DNA of 10,849 bases from Candidatus Shapirobacteria bacterium (GTDB lineage Bacteria > Patescibacteriota > Microgenomatia > UBA12405), in NCBI GenBank assembly GCA_028709405.1, contig JAQVXB010000012.1:1-10849 (forward strand). The letters are read 5' to 3'. The position numbers and the translations under genes were made by a program. Shown here in pieces: positions 6,370 through 10,849 of this stretch. Position 1 is the stretch's first letter, and every line of letters starts with the position of its first letter. The notes under the pieces are model-generated. The model was not told the DNA's origin, did not search any database, and saw only the letters and a program-made list of their open reading frames with translations.

Positions 6370-6933
6370 TTAAAGATCATTTAGATTTTCTCTTTTTTCG
6401 TCATTTTTTGAATAGGCTTGAAGACCACCAATAAATCTAGCCACATTTAATGCTATTTCTTCTTTTATTTGAGGTAAATTTTTATTTTCAAAACTAAGCC
6501 TTTCCCTAAAGATTTTTTCTCCAAAACTGAATCCATGGATATTTATACCGTTATTAAACGGTAGAGAAATCGTTATTCTATTACCAAGCTCAAAAGGGCT
6601 AAGCTGATTTCCTCTATAATTATCAAAAAGTAAACTAATTTTTTTAAAATGTCTTCCCATTTTGAATTCTGCTTTTGTTATTCCTGAAAGTCTTTTCAAA
6701 CTATCATCTTGAATCACTAATTTTTCTTCCGCTATCCCTCTAAATAAATCAATAATTCCTAATTCATTAAATTTTTCTATATTTTCAGATTCAATTTTTC
6801 TTACTTGCTCTTCTCTATCAAAATTTTTTAAACGCATATTTTTTCTGCGACTTTCTATCAAATCTAAATCAGGAGAGTTTTCTTGTCTAATTTTATTTAA
6901 ATAATCTCTGACTATTTCTAATTCTTTATTCAT
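6370..6933 (-). CDS. Hypothetical protein, 187 aa
   Basis: No family is recognised. The first ~65 residues are highly charged and probably helical (YLNKIRQENSPDLDLIESRR, then REEQVRKIESENIEKFNELG). The remainder looks mixed alpha/beta, with a beta-like core (KKISLLFDNYRG, NRITISLPFNNGINIHGFSF) and a final helix (IKEEIALNVARFIGGLQAYS). No cysteines, signal peptide or membrane segment. ATG 6933 follows the argS stop with no gap, so it is the last gene of the TRBD-argS operon and probably translationally coupled; no Shine-Dalgarno sequence is evident beyond GGA. Its stop is only 2 nt from that of lon, so the two transcripts must overlap at their 3' ends unless termination occurs inside coding sequence. 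A translation-related role is suggested only by the neighbours. Confidence 0.75.
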   Translation of the reverse strand: MNKELEIVRDYLNKIRQENSPDLDLIESRRKNMRLKNFDREEQVRKIESENIEKFNELGIIDLFRGIAEEKLVIQDDSLKRLSGITKAEFKMGRHFKKISLLFDNYRGNQLSPFELGNRITISLPFNNGINIHGFSFGEKIFRERLSFENKNLPQIKEEIALNVARFIGGLQAYSKNDEKRENLNDL

Positions 6934-8649
6934 TTACATTTTTTCCACTGTTTCAATTCCTAACAAGTCTAGTCCTATTTCAATTATGCTGGCTGTAGTT
7001 CTGGTTAAAAATATTCTAAAAGTTTCTTCTTTTTGGTCGATAATTCTATTTTTAGCATAAAATTCATTATATTTTCTAGCCACCGATAATAAAAATTCTG
7101 CCACAACAGCAGGGGAGTATCTGTCAGCTGATTCAATAATTTTTTCTTCAAATTTATAAAACTCCCTAATTAAGGCCATTTCATCATCATTTATATTTCC
7201 GATAATTTTATTAATATTTTTTTGTTCTTTAATTTGAGTTTTATTTAAAACACTTTTACATCTGGCATAGGTATACTGCAAATATGGCCCCGAATCCCCT
7301 TCTAAACTCATTATTTTATCCCAGTCAAAAATGACATCTTTTTTAGGATCACTACTTAAATCATTAAATTTAATTGCTCCAATTCCCACTGCCTTAATCA
7401 TTTCTTCTTTTTCAGTATTCGTTAATTTCTTGTCAACTGTAGTTTTATCAGCAATTTCTTTGGCTTTTTCCATAGCTTTATCAATTACCTCGGAAAGGTG
7501 AATAGTATCACCTTTTCTAGTTGAAAATTTTCCCGTCTTCCATCGAATTAAACCATGAGCAATATGAACCATCCCTTGATTTGGTATCCACCCCATCATC
7601 TTTGCTGTTTCAAACACTTGCCTAAAGTGTAATTCTTGATCAACCCCAACTTCATAAATTATCAAATTTGCTTTCCAATTTTCTAAGCGATATTTAATTG
7701 TTGCCATATCACGAGTAAAATATGTTGTTGTCCCATTTGATTTTTTCAACATTGCTACCGGCATATTGTCAAATTCCACAATTATTGCCCCTTCGCTTTT
7801 TTTAGTAATTCCTTTATTTATAATTTCTTTAGTTACATTTTCCAATTTATCTTCATAAAAAGATTCACCGTGAACAAAATCAATTTTTACTCCCAATAAT
7901 TGGTAAACCTTATTAAATTCAATCAAAGAAATGTCAATACATTTTTGCCAAATTTTTCTGGCTTCAACATCTCCATTTTCCAATTTTGCAAACCAATTTC
8001 TACCTTCTTCTATTAACTTTTCATCCGTTTCAGCTTCTTTGTGAAACTTAACATAAAGTCTTTCTAGGTCCTCAATAGTTAATTCATTCAAATCTTTCTC
8101 GTTCCATTTTTTAATTGCTGCCACTAATTTTCCATACTGAGTTCCCCAATCACCAATATGATTATCACCAATACAATTCCAACCCAAAATTTTATATATA
8201 TTGTAGATAGCCTGACCAATATTGGTCGATCTTAAATGTCCAATTCCAAAAGGCTTAGCAATATTTGGTGCCGAGTAATCTATTACCATCGTTTTACCAA
8301 CATTATTTTCATTTAGCTTATTTCTAAATTCAATTTCATAATTTATTATTTCCGCTTCTTCAATTAAATATTCTGCTTTTAAATAAAAATTAATAAATCC
8401 CGCTCCTGCCACCTCAACTTTTTCAATAATCGGAAATTGGAAATCAGAAATTTGATTTTTAATTAATTCTGCTAATTCTCTTGGATTTTTTTTCTCTAAC
8501 TTAGCTAAAACCATGGCAATATTTGTCGAATAATCGCCAAAATTAACATCAGCTGGATGTTCAATTTTTATCTCTGATTCACTTATTTGTAAATCTAATT
8601 TTTTACCAACATCAATAATTATTTTTTTTAACTCCTCAACTATTTTCAT
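6934..8649 (-). CDS. argS: Arginyl-tRNA synthetase
   Basis: A class I synthetase that charges tRNA-Arg. The 571-residue protein has the N-terminal Add-1 domain (about 1-105, with HPADVNFGDYSTN and VAGAGFINFYL), the HIGH-type motif GIGH at 135-138 (in FGIGHLRSTNIG), the signature loop FSTRKG at 375-380 in place of KMSKS, and the DALR-type anticodon-binding domain from about 453 to the end. The open frame begins at a TTG (8670) overlapping the upstream gene, but ATG 8649 is chosen: it lies 1 nt after that gene's stop (TAATATG) and gives the family-typical start MKIVEELKK. Residues 67-75 (ISDFQFPII) are encoded by a TYRGAAA heptamer repeat. The HIGH and STRKG variants are normal for ArgRS. Middle gene of a three-gene operon. 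Confidence 0.95.
   Translation of the reverse strand: MKIVEELKKIIIDVGKKLDLQISESEIKIEHPADVNFGDYSTNIAMVLAKLEKKNPRELAELIKNQISDFQFPIIEKVEVAGAGFINFYLKAEYLIEEAEIINYEIEFRNKLNENNVGKTMVIDYSAPNIAKPFGIGHLRSTNIGQAIYNIYKILGWNCIGDNHIGDWGTQYGKLVAAIKKWNEKDLNELTIEDLERLYVKFHKEAETDEKLIEEGRNWFAKLENGDVEARKIWQKCIDISLIEFNKVYQLLGVKIDFVHGESFYEDKLENVTKEIINKGITKKSEGAIIVEFDNMPVAMLKKSNGTTTYFTRDMATIKYRLENWKANLIIYEVGVDQELHFRQVFETAKMMGWIPNQGMVHIAHGLIRWKTGKFSTRKGDTIHLSEVIDKAMEKAKEIADKTTVDKKLTNTEKEEMIKAVGIGAIKFNDLSSDPKKDVIFDWDKIMSLEGDSGPYLQYTYARCKSVLNKTQIKEQKNINKIIGNINDDEMALIREFYKFEEKIIESADRYSPAVVAEFLLSVARKYNEFYAKNRIIDQKEETFRIFLTRTTASIIEIGLDLLGIETVEKM
8430..8457. repeat. Heptamer repeat inside argS
   Basis: On the plus strand TCGGAAA (8430-8436), TTGGAAA (8437-8443), TCAGAAA (8444-8450) and a degenerate TTTGATT (8451-8457) continue the 7-nt phase of the repeat found at 2934-2961. 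On the coding strand it reads ISDFQFPI, in frame, just before the conserved IEKVEVAGAGFINF block of ArgRS. Confidence 0.5.
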
Positions 8650-8650
8650 A

Positions 8651-8980
8651 TTAAAAAACTTTACTTCCAACAGATAAATCTTTATCTAGTAATAAAATCG
8701 AAATTTCATCATTATTTTCGGCGGCAAAAATCATTGCCTCCGATAGTTCTCCCATTACTTTTTTAACTTCTATATTGGTTACAAATATGGTCTTTTTACC
8801 AATTAAATCAGTAGGAGAATACCATTTTTTAATTCCCGAAAAAACATTTCTTAATTTTTCTTCGCCAAAATCTACTTGTAATCTTAATAATTTTTCCGAC
8901 CCTTCAACTTCAACTGCTTCTTTAATTTCTCCAACTTTAAATTCAACCTTAGAAAAATCATCATATTTAATTTGATCCAT
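8651..8980 (-). CDS. Stand-alone tRNA-binding-domain protein (MetRS beta / Trbp111-like)
   Basis: A 109-residue single OB-fold protein of the EMAPII/Trbp111 class, related to the C-terminal domain of methionyl-tRNA synthetase. Diagnostic features are the opening IKYDDFSKVEFKVGEI, then VEGSEKLLRLQVDFGEE, a GIKKWYSPTDLIGK segment, and VTNIEVKKVMGELSEAMIFAA, matching the usual NLEPRKLMGxxSxGMxLAA. Such proteins bind tRNA non-specifically as dimers and act as cofactors for synthetases. ATG 8980 is chosen because it gives the family-typical N terminus (MDQIKYDDF) and has a TAAAAT box 5 nt upstream; ATG 8995 would add MIKLS, and the open frame extends to a TTG at 9010. The argS start lies 1 nt after its stop, so the partner may be ArgRS as well as MetRS. 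Databases often name such proteins methionine-tRNA ligase subunit beta. Confidence 0.87.
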   Translation of the reverse strand: MDQIKYDDFSKVEFKVGEIKEAVEVEGSEKLLRLQVDFGEEKLRNVFSGIKKWYSPTDLIGKKTIFVTNIEVKKVMGELSEAMIFAAENNDEISILLLDKDLSVGSKVF

Positions 8981-8985
8981 GCTCA

Positions 8986-8994
8986 ATTTTATCA
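8986..8994 (-). promoter_or_regulatory. Possible extended -10 promoter of the TRBD-argS operon
   Basis: On the minus strand TGATAAAAT runs from 8994 to 8986: a TGn extension plus TAAAAT (5 of 6). It ends 5 nt before ATG 8980, slightly closer than at the other leaderless genes. A TTGACA at 9010-9005 is only 13 nt upstream and lies in the repeat hairpin, so it is not counted as the -35. Confidence 0.35.
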
Positions 8995-8995
8995 T

Positions 8996-9034
8996 CCCCC
9001 TCCTTGTCAAGGGAGGGGTTAGGGGCTGGGTTTT
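8996..9034. repeat. GC-rich hairpin repeat with GGGG tail
   Basis: A GC-rich island in an AT-rich gap. CCCCTCCTT (8997-9005) pairs with AAGGGAGGGG (within 9009-9018) as a 9-bp stem with one G-T pair and a 4-nt loop. It is followed by TTAGGGGCTGGGTTTT (9019-9034). The arrangement, a CCCCTCC hairpin then TTAGGGG and GGGTTT, resembles intergenic repeats that I recall from CPR and Bacteroidetes genomes; copy number cannot be seen from one window. It lies between two divergent genes, upstream of both. Confidence 0.5.
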
Positions 9035-9056
9035 ATGTGTTATCCTTTACGTACCC

Positions 9057-9084
9057 AATTAATTATTAATTATCAACTATTTAT
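9057..9084. repeat. AT-rich 7-nt periodic tract before the pgm/pmm start
   Basis: AATTAAT, TATTAAT, TATCAAC and TATTTAT occupy 9057-9084 in 7-nt steps, running into the ATG at 9083. The promoter for the downstream gene should lie here; TATCAA (9071-9076), 6 nt before the ATG, is the only candidate in the usual position and is a poor match. The rest of the 8981-9082 gap holds the hairpin repeat and no gene. Confidence 0.3.
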
Positions 9085-10444
9085 GATTAATCTAGATACT
9101 TCCATTTTTAAATCTTATGATATTCGTGCTGTTTATCCAACTCAAGCCAATGAAGAATTAGCCCAAAAAATAGGTCGTGCTTTTGCTAAATATTTAAACT
9201 TTCCTAAAACAGTAATTGTTGGTCGTGATGGTCGTACTTCTGGTGAGTCAATGAAGAAAGCTTTAATTGAAGGTTTAATTAAAGTTGGAGTAAACGTTAT
9301 TGATATTGATTTGGCTTCAACTGATTCTTTTTATTATGCTTGCCAAACTCGAGATCTTCCCGGAGTCACAGTTACCGCTTCCCATAATCCCAAAGAATAT
9401 ACTGGTTTTAAAATGGTTAAAAAAATTCCAGAATTATTGTCTGGTGAGGCTGGTATTAAAGAAATTAAAGAATTTATTTTAAATGACGATTTACCTTCAG
9501 ATTCATCAATTCCAGGAACAGTCGAATCACAAAATATTCAACAGGAATTTGTTGATTATGTTCTTTCTTTAGTTGATATTTCTAAAATTAAAAATTTTAA
9601 AATTCATGCCGATACTGCTAATGGCATGGTTGGTCATTTTCTAGAATTAGTTTCCAAAAAACTTCCTCAAATTGAATTTGTCAAAATGTATTGGGATATT
9701 GACGGTAATTTCCCCAACCATGGAGGAGATCCTCTTTTAGCTGAAAATAGGGTAGAAATTCAAAAAAGAGTACCAGAAGAAGGCAGTGATTTAGGTATTA
9801 TGTTCGATCCAGATGGTGATCGTTTTTTTGTCATTGATAAAAAAGGTCGTTTTATCCCTGGTGATTTTATGACTGCTATTTTATCAGAATATTTCATTAA
9901 AAAATATCCAGGTTGTAGTATTGTTTATGATATTCGTGCTTCAAAAGTTGTTCCCGAAACCATAACTGCTTGTGGTGGCAAAGCTTTTGCTAATCGGGTC
10001 GGGCATACTCATATAAAAGCTAGAATGAAAGCTGAAAATGCCTATTTTGGTGGTGAAGTTTCTGGTCATTATTATTTTAAAGAATTCTTTTTATGTGACA
10101 CTGGGCTTGTAACTTTTGCTTATCTTCTTGATTTCTTATCAACTACCCCAAAAACTCTCGAGACTATTATTGACGAAATGTTGACTAAATATCATATTTC
10201 CGGAGAAATAAATTCAAAGGTGGCTGATGTTCCTAATGTTTTATCTAAAATAGAAAATATCTACGGGCCAAACGTAATCTCTCCAATTGAGCGCATGGAT
10301 GGTATGACCTTTGAAATGGGAAGCTGGCGTTTTAACATTCGTTCCTCAAATACTGAACCATTACTTCGTCTTAATCTTGAAGCTGATAATCAAGATCTAA
10401 TGGTTCAAAAGCGTGACGAAGTTTTAACTATAATTAACGGTTAA
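9083..10444 (+). CDS. Phosphoglucomutase/phosphomannomutase
   Basis: An alpha-D-phosphohexomutase that interconverts hexose 1- and 6-phosphates, feeding sugar-nucleotide synthesis for cell-surface polysaccharides and linking it to central metabolism. The 453 residues show all four functional loops: the phosphoserine loop TASHNP at 98-103 (Ser100), the metal loop DPDGDR at 242-247, the sugar-specificity loop GEVSGHYYF at 324-332 and the phosphate-binding loop RSSNTEP at 420-426. GEVSGH is common to PGM/PMM enzymes, so glucose versus mannose preference cannot be decided; manB, algC or pgm would all be over-precise. The open frame reaches back to ATG 9035, but those 16 extra residues are translated from the AT-rich repeat, and ATG 9083 gives the typical start (INLDTSIFKSYDIRAVYP). 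The next gene begins 2 nt after its stop. Confidence 0.92.
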   Translation: MINLDTSIFKSYDIRAVYPTQANEELAQKIGRAFAKYLNFPKTVIVGRDGRTSGESMKKALIEGLIKVGVNVIDIDLASTDSFYYACQTRDLPGVTVTASHNPKEYTGFKMVKKIPELLSGEAGIKEIKEFILNDDLPSDSSIPGTVESQNIQQEFVDYVLSLVDISKIKNFKIHADTANGMVGHFLELVSKKLPQIEFVKMYWDIDGNFPNHGGDPLLAENRVEIQKRVPEEGSDLGIMFDPDGDRFFVIDKKGRFIPGDFMTAILSEYFIKKYPGCSIVYDIRASKVVPETITACGGKAFANRVGHTHIKARMKAENAYFGGEVSGHYYFKEFFLCDTGLVTFAYLLDFLSTTPKTLETIIDEMLTKYHISGEINSKVADVPNVLSKIENIYGPNVISPIERMDGMTFEMGSWRFNIRSSNTEPLLRLNLEADNQDLMVQKRDEVLTIING

Positions 10445-10446
10445 TT

Positions 10447-10849
10447 ATGTATTGTCCTTCCCAAAAAATATTAGACAAATATGCTTCAGTTTTAGTTAAT
10501 TTTGCCCTAAATAGTGGACAAGGAGTTAAAAAAGGAGAAGTTGTTTTCCTTCAAGTCCCAGAAAGTGCCAAACCACTTCTAATTTCACTTCAAAAAACAG
10601 TTCTTAAAGCTGGAGCCCATGCCATTATTCAGTATTTACCAGACGAAATGTCTCGAGAATTTTTTGAGTTGGCTGACGATGATCAATTGAAATTTTTTCC
10701 AGCTACTTTTTTAAAAGGACGAGTTAAACAAGCTGATCATTTTCTCATGATTTTAGCTGAAACTAATTATCATGAATTAGAAGGTATTGATCCTAAAAAA
10801 ATAATGGAAAGAAATCTAGTTTTTAAGCCTTATAACGACTGGCGTGATC
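10447..10849 (+). CDS. Aminopeptidase, M29-like (5' part)
   Basis: The frame opens at ATG 10447, 2 nt after the upstream stop, and runs off the right edge with 134 codons visible. The N terminus (ILDKYASVLVNFALNSGQGV, then KKGEVVFLQVPESAKPLL and a LKAGAHAIIQYLPDE segment) matches the N-terminal domain of M29 metallo-aminopeptidases (AmpS/AmpT/PepS type), where KYAxxLVNxAL is followed by a KxGExVxLxxP strand. These enzymes release N-terminal amino acids using a two-metal centre. The Glu, His and Asp metal ligands lie in the C-terminal half, beyond the window, so catalytic competence cannot be judged. No signal peptide and no Shine-Dalgarno sequence are seen; it probably relies on coupling to the mutase gene. 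Confidence 0.75.
   Translation, partial: MYCPSQKILDKYASVLVNFALNSGQGVKKGEVVFLQVPESAKPLLISLQKTVLKAGAHAIIQYLPDEMSREFFELADDDQLKFFPATFLKGRVKQADHFLMILAETNYHELEGIDPKKIMERNLVFKPYNDWRD

Noticed and set aside
8775..8975. 66-codon plus-strand frame opposite the TRBD gene
   Set aside because: It is antisense to a clearly conserved OB-fold gene; composition only reflects the complement of that gene.
8996..9010. AAGGAGG on the minus strand (9005-8999) as a ribosome binding site for ATG 8995
   Set aside because: The 3-nt spacing is too short, the motif is an arm of the GC-rich repeat, and the five residues it would add are not part of the family's normal N terminus.
8992..9010. TTGACA (minus, 9010-9005) paired with TAAAAT (8991-8986) as a standard promoter
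   Set aside because: The spacer is 13 nt, well short of 16-18; only the extended -10 is kept, with low confidence.
9035..9082. N-terminal extension of the mutase from ATG 9035
   Set aside because: The 16 residues are read from the AT-rich periodic tract and are absent from the usual start of PGM/PMM proteins.
9300..9482. 60-codon frame inside the mutase gene
   Set aside because: Out-of-frame shadow covering the conserved TASHNP loop of the mutase.
1..10849. tRNA, rRNA, riboswitch, CRISPR array, insertion sequence or prophage gene
   Set aside because: No cloverleaf, conserved rRNA segment, regularly spaced repeat array, transposase or integrase was recognised in the short intergenic gaps or the reading frames.

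Overview
This is an AT-rich, gene-dense bacterial window with ordinary housekeeping content. Several things point to the Candidate Phyla Radiation (Patescibacteria), most likely a Microgenomates-type genome: a low-GC chromosome with intergenic gaps of 0-120 nt, compact single-copy translation genes, an Obg without a C-terminal OCT extension, an ArgRS with an FSTRKG signature loop, a stand-alone tRNA-binding-domain protein, few Shine-Dalgarno sequences, and an M29 aminopeptidase behind a phosphohexomutase. TGA is used as a stop (209-211), so the code looks standard. The lineage call is inference from style and remembered family resemblance, not from a database search.

Layout. Bases 2-211 (+) are the tail of a probable tRNA-dihydrouridine synthase. 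It is followed by a lineage-type coiled-coil hypothetical (226-636), thioredoxin (652-963), rlmN (967-1959) and obg (1980-2930), all on +. era lies convergently on the minus strand (2962-3873). lon (3995-6367, +) diverges from era across a 121-nt control region. A minus-strand operon follows: a tRNA-binding-domain protein (8651-8980), argS (6934-8649) and an unrecognised 187-aa protein (6370-6933), which ends 2 nt from the lon stop. A second divergent region (8981-9082) contains a GC-rich hairpin repeat. The window closes with a phosphoglucomutase/phosphomannomutase gene (9083-10444) and the 5' part of an M29 aminopeptidase gene (10447 to the edge), both on +.

Functionally most genes serve translation and ribosome assembly (Dus, RlmN, Obg, Era, ArgRS, TRBD protein). 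Protein quality control and redox (Lon, thioredoxin) and sugar-phosphate metabolism (PGM/PMM) make up the rest. I see no defence, mobile or biosynthetic system, no RNA gene and no CRISPR array.

The most interesting material is regulatory. lon starts directly behind a near-consensus CIRCE operator (15 of 18 arm bases), the binding site of the HrcA heat-shock repressor, embedded in a promoter. Four transcription units have a -10 box ending only 6-7 nt before the ATG, which predicts leaderless mRNAs. Two kinds of short dispersed repeat are visible, and one of them also occurs in frame inside argS.
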